Positions 1-7,049 of a DNA stretch of 11,621 nucleotides are shown here, in pieces. How positions within the stretch are numbered: position 1 is the first letter of the stretch; each line of letters starts with the position of its first letter. This DNA is from Vulcanimicrobiota bacterium (lineage in GTDB: Bacteria > Vulcanimicrobiota > Vulcanimicrobiia > Vulcanimicrobiales > Vulcanimicrobiaceae): assembly GCA_030038335.1 (NCBI GenBank), contig JASHPC010000077.1:1-11621 (forward strand), given 5' to 3'. The position numbers were made by a program, and so were the translations under genes. The notes beneath the pieces are model-generated. The model worked only from the letters and a program-made list of their open reading frames with translations, was not told the origin of the DNA and searched no databases.

Positions 1-915
1 CTTCCCGAACCCGCGCGCAACATGCAGCGCGGCTTCTGCGGCGCGCTCGAAATGCTCGCGAGTCGCTGGAGCGCCGGTCAAGGTGCGCTCAGCCTCAGGC
101 GCGTGCCATGGAATCGTCCCTACGCCTCCGAGCGCGACGCGCGCCTCCCGAACTCTTCCGTCCGGCCCGATATCGAGCGCGACGGCAGCGGACGCAAGTG
201 CGAAGTCGTACTGCGCACGATCCCGGACCTTGACGTACGTCGACCGGCGCGCAAACGTGGGAAGCGGAATAGAGAAACCGGTGATGAGGTCGCCGGCCGC
301 GAGCGCGTTCTCGACGTGCGGAGTCTCTCCGGGAAGGCGATAGAACTCGCGGAACGGGATCTCGCGATTGCCCGAACGCGCCGTGACGAAAACGGAGGCA
401 CCAATTGCCGTTAGCGCGACGGCGAGATCGGACGCGTGCGCAGCGATGCACCGTTCGCTCGTGCCGAGAATTGCTTGACGGCGGTTCTCGCCGCCGATCG
501 CTCCGCAGCCGCTCCCGGGATCGCGCTTGTTGCATGGCGTCGCCGTGTCACGAAAGTACGGGCAACGTGTTCTCTGCAAGACGTTTCCGCCCATCGTCGC
601 CATGTTGCGCAACTGGGGCGACGCGGATTGCCGAAGCGCGATCGCGATCATCGGCACACGCTCGCGGACGAGTGGGTGCGACGCGACGTCGCTCATCCGT
701 TCCAGCGCGCCGATGCGTAAGGTGCCCTCGCCCTCTTCGATGCCGCGAAAGGGAAGGGCATTGATGTCTACCAAGAGCGGCGGAGATTCGATCGCGCCTT
801 TCATCAGGTCCAGAAGGCTCGTGCCTCCCGCGATGAAGCGCGCTCCATCGGTCGCTCCGATTGCAGTCAGCGCCGCCGACGGGCTCTCGACGGCCGTATA
901 GCGGAAATCCTCCAC
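1..915 (-). CDS. FAD-binding subunit (subunit M) of a xanthine dehydrogenase / PaoB-type molybdenum hydroxylase, 3' end cut by window
   Basis: This subunit passes electrons through FAD in a three-subunit molybdenum hydroxylase that oxidises aldehydes, purines or similar substrates. I translated the minus strand by hand: the frame is open from an in-frame TAG (955-957, the stop of the upstream peptidase) to the window edge, giving 305 codons. The only usable start is GTG at 913-915, preceded by GGGGAAGAA. FAD motifs are visible: FIAGGTSLLDLMK at residues 27-39 and QLRNMATMGGN at 101-111. Cysteines C118 (RCPYF), C128 (CNKRDPGSGC), C137 and C156 (SERCIAAH) follow the pattern of YagS/PaoB, a branch that carries an additional 4Fe-4S cluster in this subunit. 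The C-terminal CO-dehydrogenase flavoprotein domain follows (RAQYDFALASAAV, residues 233-245). Relatives are about 320-330 residues, so only the tail is missing. The 2Fe-2S and molybdopterin subunits are not in the window and may lie off the left edge. Substrate cannot be told. Confidence 0.92.
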   Translation of the reverse strand, partial: MEDFRYTAVESPSAALTAIGATDGARFIAGGTSLLDLMKGAIESPPLLVDINALPFRGIEEGEGTLRIGALERMSDVASHPLVRERVPMIAIALRQSASPQLRNMATMGGNVLQRTRCPYFRDTATPCNKRDPGSGCGAIGGENRRQAILGTSERCIAAHASDLAVALTAIGASVFVTARSGNREIPFREFYRLPGETPHVENALAAGDLITGFSIPLPTFARRSTYVKVRDRAQYDFALASAAVALDIGPDGRVREARVALGGVGTIPWHAPEAERTLTGAPATREHFERAAEAALHVARGFGK

Positions 916-954
916 GCCCGGTTCTTCCCCATCAATGGGCGAAGTGCTCGCGCG

Positions 955-2184
955 CTAGAAAGCGGTCGTGCCGTTAGGCGTACCCAAGCCGCCCGGACCG
1001 TTGTATCCCGGACCTGCCGTGCAGAGATATGACGGCGAACAGGTGCCGTTGGAGCCAGTCGTCACGGGATGGAGCGACTGCGCGTGCGCGTAGACGTATG
1101 CCGCGCCCTCGATCGAGCTGCCGTTGCCGGCGAGAGCGTAAATCGCAGCCACAACGGGCGCGCCGACGCTCGTGCCTCCGTACACGGCCCAGCCGCGCTC
1201 GCCAACGGGCGCGTACGTGTTGTATCCAGAGACCCCCGTGAGCGGATCGCCGTCGACGGAAACGTCCGCAACCGTCCGGTTCGTGCATCCGCCATCCTTT
1301 TGCCACGCGGGCTTTGAAACGTACGCGCTGCAACCACTGCCCGTTCCGTCCCAGACGGTCTCGGTCCATCCGCGCGCCGTTCCGAGTGCGCGCGTGAGCG
1401 ACGTGCCTCCGACTGAAGTTACGTACTGCGAGCTCGCGGGAAACATCACGCCGTAGCCGCCGTCGCCTGCAGATGCGGTGATCGGAATGCCCGGGTGATC
1501 GTAATGAACGTCGTCGGCGAGCACGCCCGCGTATTCGGCCGTGTAGTAACTGTTGCTCACTTCCGTGGCGCCGAGGCGCACCGCTGTGTCGACCGCGGTT
1601 CCGAAGTCCGAGATGTTCGTGCTATTCGTTTCGACGAGCAAGACGTGGCACTGCGGGCAGATCGCGGAGACCATGTCGAGGTCGATCGCGATCTCTTCGG
1701 ACCACTCTTCGCTCGCTGCCGGAAGGCCCGTGCCGTTCGTCGCGCCGCTCTCGTTCGCTTTGCGAAAACATCCGTTTGCCGTCGTGCACGCGGGAAGCCC
1801 GAACGTGCGGCGATAGACTGCGAGGTCGCTCTCCGCGTTCGGATCGTCGCCACCGTCAACGACTGCGATGGTCGAACCGGCGCCGCCGGTGGACGGCAGG
1901 CCGTACGCCGAGCGCAGATCCGCCGGATGGAGTCCGGGAATCACGCCTACCAGCGCGAGTGCGTTGTCGAGAAAGCCGTCGACGAGGTTGATGACGACGG
2001 GACACTGCACGCTGCCCAACTGGATGGTTCCGGTGCAGACCTTTCCGCTGCCTGGAAGCGCAAGCGCTCCATTTTGCGCGCTCGCGCGCTGACCGGCCTC
2101 GGGTAACATGCCACCGCCCGCGCCACCGCTGCACGCGAAGAGTGGCAGCAAAGAGAACGCGGCGGCGAGAAAGCGCGCCCTCAT
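955..2184 (-). CDS. S53 family (sedolisin-like) serine-carboxyl peptidase, putative lipoprotein
   Basis: A 409-residue exported endopeptidase of the sedolisin family. The N-terminus has a short positive start (MRAR), a hydrophobic stretch at residues 5-17 and LFAC at 15-18, a plausible though imperfect lipobox, followed by a Gly-rich linker; this suggests membrane anchoring through Cys18. Catalytic residues can be placed by family pattern: Glu164 and Asp168 in EEIAIDLDM, the oxyanion Asp241 in SAGDGGYG, and Ser339 in GGTSVGAPV. The C-terminal GPGGLGTPNG (residues 396-405) matches the end of S53 domains near their calcium site. Several cysteine pairs (for example 133/139 and 176/179) suggest disulfides outside the cytoplasm. 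Classical sedolisins carry a large N-terminal activation domain; here only about 80 residues precede the catalytic core. The start ATG overlaps the HD-GYP stop by ATGA, so the two genes are probably translationally coupled. The family is clear; the substrate is unknown. Confidence 0.9.
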   Translation of the reverse strand: MRARFLAAAFSLLPLFACSGGAGGGMLPEAGQRASAQNGALALPGSGKVCTGTIQLGSVQCPVVINLVDGFLDNALALVGVIPGLHPADLRSAYGLPSTGGAGSTIAVVDGGDDPNAESDLAVYRRTFGLPACTTANGCFRKANESGATNGTGLPAASEEWSEEIAIDLDMVSAICPQCHVLLVETNSTNISDFGTAVDTAVRLGATEVSNSYYTAEYAGVLADDVHYDHPGIPITASAGDGGYGVMFPASSQYVTSVGGTSLTRALGTARGWTETVWDGTGSGCSAYVSKPAWQKDGGCTNRTVADVSVDGDPLTGVSGYNTYAPVGERGWAVYGGTSVGAPVVAAIYALAGNGSSIEGAAYVYAHAQSLHPVTTGSNGTCSPSYLCTAGPGYNGPGGLGTPNGTTAF

Positions 2185-3134
2185 GCGAGCGCTCCCTGAA
2201 CGACGTCGATCATTACATCGACGACGTTCGGGTCGAACTGCGATCCTTTACATCGTTTCAGCTCGTCGATCGCTCGCGCCGGACTCATCGGAACGCGATA
2301 GGCACGCGTTCCGATCATCGCGTTGAACGAGTCCGCGACAGAGACGATGCGCACGGTAATCGGGATGCGGCTGCCGTCGAGACCGTCGGGATACCCGAGG
2401 CCGTCATAGCGCTCGTGATGCGAGCGCACGATCGAGCCGAACGGACGCAACAACGGCGCATCTTGAAGAATTCTTTCACCCGCGAGAACGTGCTCGCGCA
2501 TGACGTCCCACTCGTCGTCGGTGAGCGGCCGCGCGGCGGTAAGGATCTCCTTCGGCGTCCTCGTCTTGCCGATGTCGTGGATGAGCCCGCCTCGCGTCAC
2601 CTTTACCCGCTCCGTCTTCGGCAGCCCCATGCGCTCGGCAATGCGACCGCACCACGCGGAAACGGCCTGCGAGTGGTCCGCGGTCGCGACGTCGAGCGCG
2701 CGCAAGTCGCTGACGATGCTTCCGACGGCGACGTCAGTCTCCTCGAAGACGTCGTCGGCGTTCTCGCTGGTTGCGTCTTCGACGGCAGTCATCGTGCAGA
2801 TCGCCTCCGCCAGAGAACGAAACTCTTCGTACGCGTCGCCGCCTTCGTCGAGCTGCCTCAATGCTTCGGTGACGGTGGCCGGTGCGACGGAAAAGACGGC
2901 GCGCGCCGGCGCGGATTCCGCGTGGCGGTGATACGTCGTGTCGACCCAACTGAGAAACGGCGTCCAGGCGTCGTTTGCGAGCGCTTCAGAGACGTGGTCG
3001 ACAAAGCACTCCGCAAAAGCTTTCCCAAAGATCGAGTTCTTTGCCTCGGGAGCACGTGTGAGAATTGCGTCGCGGATCGTGCCGCGTTCTGCCTCAAACT
3101 GCCGCGCTATCGGGCGCCGAACTCGACATATCAT
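2181..3134 (-). CDS. HD-GYP domain protein, probable cyclic-di-GMP phosphodiesterase
   Basis: A 317-residue protein with a helical N-terminal region of unknown type (about residues 1-145) and a complete HD-GYP domain (about 150-315). HD-GYP enzymes hydrolyse cyclic-di-GMP to pGpG or GMP using a metal centre. Expected motifs are visible: ADHSQAV at 152-158, HDIGK at 186-190 (metal ligands His186/Asp187, Lys190), His215 in MREHVLAGE, the His pair 239/240 and GYP at 247-249 in HHERYDGLGYPDG, VADSFNAM at 266-273 and GSQFDP at 297-302. No key residue is missing, so activity is likely. No transmembrane segment is seen, so it is probably cytosolic. ATG 3134 is the first ATG after an in-frame TAG; the Shine-Dalgarno site is weak. 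It is the first gene of a probable run with the S53 peptidase and the FAD subunit. The N-terminal region may be a sensor domain, but I do not recognise it. Confidence 0.92.
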   Translation of the reverse strand: MICRVRRPIARQFEAERGTIRDAILTRAPEAKNSIFGKAFAECFVDHVSEALANDAWTPFLSWVDTTYHRHAESAPARAVFSVAPATVTEALRQLDEGGDAYEEFRSLAEAICTMTAVEDATSENADDVFEETDVAVGSIVSDLRALDVATADHSQAVSAWCGRIAERMGLPKTERVKVTRGGLIHDIGKTRTPKEILTAARPLTDDEWDVMREHVLAGERILQDAPLLRPFGSIVRSHHERYDGLGYPDGLDGSRIPITVRIVSVADSFNAMIGTRAYRVPMSPARAIDELKRCKGSQFDPNVVDVMIDVVQGALA

Positions 3135-3170
3135 GACGTCAGTCTAGCGAGCCCGTAATGCGGCGTGATT

Positions 3171-3184
3171 GGGTCCAACGACCC
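3171..3184. repeat. Short inverted repeat between the TPR-like gene and the HD-GYP gene
   Basis: GGGTC-CAAC-GACCC is a perfect 5-base inverted repeat with a 4-base loop, inside the 75-base gap between the TPR-like stop (3210) and the HD-GYP start (3134). On the transcribed minus strand no U-run follows it, so it is not a standard intrinsic terminator. It could be an operator or a weak hairpin, or chance. Confidence 0.25.
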
Positions 3185-3209
3185 TATGGAAGCCGCGTTG
3201 ACCGAATCT

Positions 3210-4475
3210 TTACCGAGGAGTGGGAAGCACCTCGAAAAGCCGCGCGATGCCGCCCAGGCGCGTCGTGCGCAACGTTGCGAGCGCTGCGAGTAACGATTCG
3301 TGACGACGCGCGCCGCGCCACTGCGCGTACATTTCCTCCACTGCGGAGACGAGCGCTTCCATCGTGACCGGAAGCTCATCGCGCAACGCGTGCAGACGCT
3401 CGAAGCGCTGCGCCGCGGCATCCACGCCGTCTGCGAGCGCTGCAGCGAGCACGCAGTACGCGCGAGCTTCGACGTACGTCTTCGTCTTGACCGTGCACTG
3501 CGCGAGCATCCATTCTGCCGATTCGAGCGCGGTGCGCGCCTCCACGCCGGCCCCGGCGGCAGCGGCGTAGAGCGCGACGTCGGCGAAGCGGCGCGCGCGA
3601 TGGTCCGGAATTGCCTGCGTCTCCGCGCTTTCCGCGACGAGCCGATGCGCCTTCCCAAAATCGCCCCGCCAAGCGCAGCGTAACGCGTGCGCCGGCATGA
3701 GGGTCTCGCTCGTGACGTCACCCGCTTGGAAGACGTCGATGGCGCTCAACTCTTCCTCGTGCGCGCTCGCTACCCGTTCGTCTCCAGCCTCGGTTTCTAT
3801 GTAGATCGATGCCATGAGAGCCCACGCGCGAAGATACGAGTCGCCGCACCGCTGCGCACAGGACTCGACGAGGCGCACGTAGCGCAGCGCTGACCGAAGG
3901 TCGCACTCGACACGATAGGCGAGCTCGTAGAGTAGGCTGTATCCGCGCGCGGCAATATCGTCGTCGCCGCTACGTCGTGCTGCCTCTACTGACTCGCGAG
4001 CGAACGTTCGCGCGTCGAAGACGTCGCCGCATCGCAGCGCGACGTACCCGATCTGGTAGAGCGTTCGCGGTCGCTGCGCCACGACCTGACCCGTTACGAG
4101 AAGGTCGCGTGCGCGGTGCACGGCACGCCGCGCTTCGTCGAGACGTTCCTGCATGACGTAGGCAGTCGCGAGCGTCGCGTGCAGGCCAGCCGCGAGCGTA
4201 GACTCGAGCTCTGCCGAAGCCTCGAGAAGGCGGATGCAGTCCGTTCTTCCCCGCCGCAATAATGCGAGCGACGATCGATAGACGAGCGCCGACAGCGCCT
4301 CGGCGTCGAGCGCGCGCTCGACCGCGATCCTGAACCAGGCCTCGGCTGCATCGTGGTGGCCGACGCGCGCGGCAAGCATCGCGTTCGCTGCGACGATAGC
4401 GGCGTCGCGCGCGCCCTCGTCGCCTTCGACGAGACTCAGGCACCGCGCAACGGCATTTTGCTGCATGCGGTCCAA
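3210..4475 (-). CDS. TPR-like helical repeat protein, no output domain seen
   Basis: A 421-residue protein rich in Ala, Arg, Leu and Glu made of paired helices resembling tetratricopeptide repeats, clearest at about residues 97-127, 137-168, 174-207 and 215-245. No signal peptide, membrane segment or catalytic motif is visible. The arrangement resembles the helical region found before the HTH of LuxR/MalT-type regulators, and its end (LFEVLPTPR) lies where such proteins would begin their HTH (often LTPRE), but the frame stops there with TAA and no HTH follows in the next 75 bases. It may therefore be a scaffold, or a regulator that lost its DNA-binding domain; this is inference. The longest frame starts at TTG 4475; an ATG three codons in (4466) is an equally plausible start, and neither has a strong ribosome site. 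The 68-residue membrane protein gene diverges from it. Function unknown. Confidence 0.75.
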   Translation of the reverse strand: MDRMQQNAVARCLSLVEGDEGARDAAIVAANAMLAARVGHHDAAEAWFRIAVERALDAEALSALVYRSSLALLRRGRTDCIRLLEASAELESTLAAGLHATLATAYVMQERLDEARRAVHRARDLLVTGQVVAQRPRTLYQIGYVALRCGDVFDARTFARESVEAARRSGDDDIAARGYSLLYELAYRVECDLRSALRYVRLVESCAQRCGDSYLRAWALMASIYIETEAGDERVASAHEEELSAIDVFQAGDVTSETLMPAHALRCAWRGDFGKAHRLVAESAETQAIPDHRARRFADVALYAAAAGAGVEARTALESAEWMLAQCTVKTKTYVEARAYCVLAAALADGVDAAAQRFERLHALRDELPVTMEALVSAVEEMYAQWRGARRHESLLAALATLRTTRLGGIARLFEVLPTPR

Positions 4476-4524
4476 TCTTACGCTGTCCGCCCTGGTTGCA
4501 CGTGGACTTTACGAGATTTATACG

Positions 4525-4530
4525 AAAGGA
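4525..4530 (+). promoter_or_regulatory. Ribosome binding site that fixes the start of the 68-residue membrane protein
   Basis: AAAGGA lies 6 bases before ATG 4537. A longer frame opens upstream at ATG 4465, but that region overlaps the start of the divergent TPR-like gene and has no comparable site, so ATG 4537 is preferred. Confidence 0.65.
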
Positions 4531-4536
4531 CGAGCC

Positions 4537-4743
4537 ATGACAGACGCTCTCGCGTACGCGCTCGGCATCGGCATCGGGCTCGCAATCGGCGGCGCGCTCG
4601 GAACCGCACTCGCCAAAGAGCAGCGCAATCCGCGTATCCTGCCGGTCGTCCTGGTGATTTCGGCCGTAGCGGGCGTATTCATCGGTTACGCGATTGAGGT
4701 TTTTGCGGGACTCGTCGCTGCGTCGTCAACCGGTCGCGTGTAA
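4537..4743 (+). CDS. Small two-helix membrane protein, unknown function
   Basis: A 68-residue protein with two predicted membrane segments, about residues 5-26 and 34-63, joined by a short charged loop (AKEQRNPR, residues 26-33). The first helix is glycine-rich (GIGIGLAIGGALG), a glycine-zipper-like pattern that often supports tight helix packing. I do not recognise the family. The start is set by AAAGGA six bases upstream. It precedes the AI-2E family transporter gene on the same strand by 216 bases, and its TAA stop lies in the same reading frame as that gene, so the two could be co-transcribed. A role with the transporter is only a guess from position. Confidence 0.65.
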   Translation: MTDALAYALGIGIGLAIGGALGTALAKEQRNPRILPVVLVISAVAGVFIGYAIEVFAGLVAASSTGRV

Positions 4744-4755
4744 GCACACGCTGCG

Positions 4756-4776
4756 GCGTACGCTCGGCCGGTACGC
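4756..4776. repeat. Inverted repeat just after the small membrane protein gene
   Basis: GCGTAC (4756-4761) and GTACGC (4771-4776) form a perfect 6-base stem with a 9-base loop, starting 12 bases after the TAA. No T-run follows, so it does not look like an intrinsic terminator. It could be an attenuating or processing hairpin in the transcript leading to the transporter gene, or chance in GC-rich DNA. Confidence 0.25.
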
Positions 4777-4959
4777 AGGCGATCCAGCCGCTTTGGGTAT
4801 CTGCAAAGCATCGCTACGCAACATCGACGACCGCCCCGCCGACGACGCACCGTCGCGCTCTCGGAGCGCAACGAGCGCGCGTACTATGCTCTGGCGATCT
4901 GCGGGCTCGTCATTCTCGGAGGCTTCATCGCCTACGAAATCCTCGCGTTTCTCGCGAGC

Positions 4960-5997
4960 GTGCCGTTCTTCACGTTCGTTGTCATCGGAGCGATTTTCTT
5001 CTCGTACGTCATTCATCCGATCATAGCGTGGCTGAGCCGCCGCATGCCTATGATCGCCGCGATTCTGGCCGTCTATGCGGGCATCGCGCTCGTCATCGCG
5101 TTTGCGCTCTACATCGTTTCACCGCTCATCGCGCACGACGCGCAGCAGATAGCTCAGAATGCCCCGAGGCTCGTCGGTGCCGCACAGCGGCTGCTCACCG
5201 ATCCGCACGATCCGCTCACGGCTCATCTACCGCACCAACTGCGCGACTTCCTGAGAGGCTTGCCGACGCATCTGGAAACCTGGCTGTCGCACTATGCGGC
5301 GTCGATTGGACGACAAGTCATGCCGCTCGTCGTTTCGTTCGTTTCGGTGATCGCGATGTTCATCATCATTCCGGTCACCGCAGCCTACATGACGAACGAG
5401 TCGTCGTCGATCAAACGAACCGTCCTCGGCGTGCTTCCGATCAACGCACGCATGCGCGCCGCGCGCCTTATCACGGATATGGACCACGTCGTCGGCGGCT
5501 TCATTCGCGGGCAAATTCTCGTTGCATGCATCGTCGGGTCGCTCGTCACGCTGTTGCTCCTCGGCTTGCGCGTTCCTTACGCCGTGCTCATCGGCGTCTT
5601 CGCGGGCGTCGTCGACGTAATACCGTACTTCGGTGCGATCGCCGGCTGGCTTCCGGCCTTCTTCATCTCCTACATGAACAACGGAGTTCCCAACGCGATT
5701 GCCGTCACCGTCGGCATCATCATCATCAATCAACTCGAAGGACACATCATCATTCCCAACGTCGTCAGCCGCACCGTCGTCTTGACGCCGCTCGGTGTCA
5801 TGCTCTCGCTGCTGTTCGCTGGCGAAATTCTCGGTTTCCCGGGGCTACTCATCGCCGTACCCGCCGCGGGAGTCGTCCGCGTCGTCATCATCAACTTCCT
5901 GAACATGCCGCGGCACGAAAAGCGCAGCCCGCTCGTGCCGCGCAGGATCGCGCGCTTACCCTTGCTTTTGATGCGGTTGATCTGGCGTCACGATTAG
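4960..5997 (+). CDS. AI-2E/PerM family membrane transporter (start uncertain)
   Basis: A polytopic membrane protein of the AI-2E (PerM, formerly UPF0118) family; members include exporters of autoinducer-2 and Na+/H+ antiporters, so the substrate is not known here. From GTG 4960 it is 345 residues. Two hydrophobic hairpins at the N-terminus (about 3-24 and 31-54) are followed by a soluble segment (60-118) and further membrane helices. Family signatures are IPYFGAIAGWLP at 221-232, NQLEGHIIIP at 257-266 and GFPGLLIAVP at 292-301. Coding character continues upstream of GTG 4960: an extra hydrophobic helix (ALAICGLVILGGFIAYEIL) is encoded at about 4888-4944 in the same frame, yet no ATG, GTG or TTG occurs in frame back to the TAA at 4741. 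CTG 4801 and CTG 4891 are the only unusual candidates. The true start is therefore probably upstream and non-standard, or the 5' end is altered. The 3' end overlaps the convergent egtD stop by three bases. Confidence 0.88.
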   Translation: MPFFTFVVIGAIFFSYVIHPIIAWLSRRMPMIAAILAVYAGIALVIAFALYIVSPLIAHDAQQIAQNAPRLVGAAQRLLTDPHDPLTAHLPHQLRDFLRGLPTHLETWLSHYAASIGRQVMPLVVSFVSVIAMFIIIPVTAAYMTNESSSIKRTVLGVLPINARMRAARLITDMDHVVGGFIRGQILVACIVGSLVTLLLLGLRVPYAVLIGVFAGVVDVIPYFGAIAGWLPAFFISYMNNGVPNAIAVTVGIIIINQLEGHIIIPNVVSRTVVLTPLGVMLSLLFAGEILGFPGLLIAVPAAGVVRVVIINFLNMPRHEKRSPLVPRRIARLPLLLMRLIWRHD

Positions 5998-7031
5998 CGT
6001 CGCTTCAAGAGGCTGACACGGAACCGGTGCGCAGCGTCTTCCCAGCCTGCCATCACCTCAAATCCGCCGGCACGTGCGAGCTTCGCGATCGCGGAATCAT
6101 CGTACTTGTACGAAGATTCCGTGTGAATGCGTTCCTCAACGCGGAATGCGACGTCGACGCCGAGAGCGTCGATACGCACGTGCTGATCGAGAAGCGACTC
6201 CTGGAATGAGTCGACGCATGCGCGCGCTTCGTCGTACGCGACGACGAAGCGAAACGCGCCGAGATTGAATCGTCCACCGAGCTCGCGGTTGATGCGAGCG
6301 AGGACGTTTCGGTTGAACGCGGCGGTGACGCCCGTGGGGTCGTCGTACGCGAGCTCGAGCTCTCGCCGCGACTTCTTCAGGTCCGTTCCGAGGAGCAACG
6401 CGTCATTGGGCCGCATCGCCGAGGCGATGGATGCAAGCAGCTCGCAAGCTTCGGCGGCATCGTAGTTCCCAATGCTCGATCCCAAGAACATCACGAGTGT
6501 CGGCTTATCTCGACGAACGGCGCGATCGAGCAACGCGCTTCGATAATCGCCGCAGTACGCGTCGACGACGAGACGCTCGCGTTCGGCGACGAGCCGTTCC
6601 GCGAGGGCGCGCAACGCGGAGAACGAGATGTCGATCGGGCGATAACGCACGAGCGGTTGACGCCGTAGCGCCGCATCGAGCACGATTTCCGTCTTTCGTC
6701 CGTTACCCGGGCCGAGCTCGACGATCTCGGCGCCGCCGACACGATCGAGCATCTCGCCTGCATACGCCGTCAAGATTTCGGTCTCGGCGCGCATCAGATA
6801 GTACTCCGGAAGCAACGTGATAGCGTCGTAGAGTGCCGAACCGATCGCGTCGTAAAGGTGCCGGGCCGGAATACGCTTTCTCTCTGAAAGTAGCCCTTCG
6901 CCCACGTCTTCCGCGAAGGAGTGCAGGGGCGTCGCCTGCTCGCCTTGCTCGATGCGGAGTCTCTCGAGAGGCGCCGCCTCGCGCATGCTCATAGGCTTCG
7001 CTTCGCCGAAGGGCGGGAATGTCTCTCCCAT
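5994..7031 (-). CDS. egtD: L-histidine N-alpha-methyltransferase EgtD (ergothioneine biosynthesis)
   Basis: EgtD uses three S-adenosylmethionine molecules to trimethylate histidine to hercynine, the first step of ergothioneine synthesis, in the cytosol. The 345-residue protein has the SAM-binding motif ELGPGNGRK at 105-113, PIDIS at 132-136, LGSSIGN at 183-189 (Asn189 corresponds by motif to the histidine-binding Asn of mycobacterial EgtD), the family motif YDAITLLPEYY at 68-78, and AYDDPTGVTAAFN at 228-240. HTESSYKY at 303-310 supplies Glu305 and Ser307, matching the Glu-x-Ser pair that contacts the substrate. All expected parts are present, so the enzyme should be active. The usual domain begins near residue 38, so the first 15 residues may be untranslated: ATG codons 14 and 16 are alternative starts. 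It diverges from egtB, its pathway partner, across 18 bases, and converges on the AI-2E gene with overlapping stops. Confidence 0.95.
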   Translation of the reverse strand: MGETFPPFGEAKPMSMREAAPLERLRIEQGEQATPLHSFAEDVGEGLLSERKRIPARHLYDAIGSALYDAITLLPEYYLMRAETEILTAYAGEMLDRVGGAEIVELGPGNGRKTEIVLDAALRRQPLVRYRPIDISFSALRALAERLVAERERLVVDAYCGDYRSALLDRAVRRDKPTLVMFLGSSIGNYDAAEACELLASIASAMRPNDALLLGTDLKKSRRELELAYDDPTGVTAAFNRNVLARINRELGGRFNLGAFRFVVAYDEARACVDSFQESLLDQHVRIDALGVDVAFRVEERIHTESSYKYDDSAIAKLARAGGFEVMAGWEDAAHRFRVSLLKRR

Positions 7032-7037
7032 GCAGGC

Positions 7038-7043
7038 GAAGGG
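7038..7043 (+). promoter_or_regulatory. Ribosome binding site that fixes the egtB start
   Basis: GAAGGG lies 6 bases before ATG 7050. The same frame is open from ATG 6921, but that would bury 110 bases of egtB inside egtD and add 43 residues with no resemblance to the family, so ATG 7050 is preferred. Confidence 0.7.
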
Positions 7044-7049
7044 TTCCCG

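Noticed and set aside
22..901. Several plus- and minus-strand open frames at the left end
   Set aside because: All are shadows of the FAD subunit gene on the minus strand.
1495..2106. Long plus-strand open frame antisense to the S53 peptidase gene
   Set aside because: Arg-rich with no recognisable motif; it mirrors a well-supported gene and arises from GC-rich codon use.
2142..3158. 338-codon plus-strand open frame antisense to the HD-GYP gene
   Set aside because: The minus-strand HD-GYP protein has complete catalytic motifs; the antisense product has none.
4496..4523. TTGCAC and TTATAC with a 16-base spacer, looking like a promoter for the 68-residue gene
   Set aside because: Transcription would start at about 4530, at the end of the AAAGGA ribosome site, so it could not serve this start well.
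5028..6209. 393-codon plus-strand open frame overlapping the AI-2E gene in another frame
   Set aside because: Arg/His/Ser-rich shadow frame; the AI-2E frame carries the family signatures.
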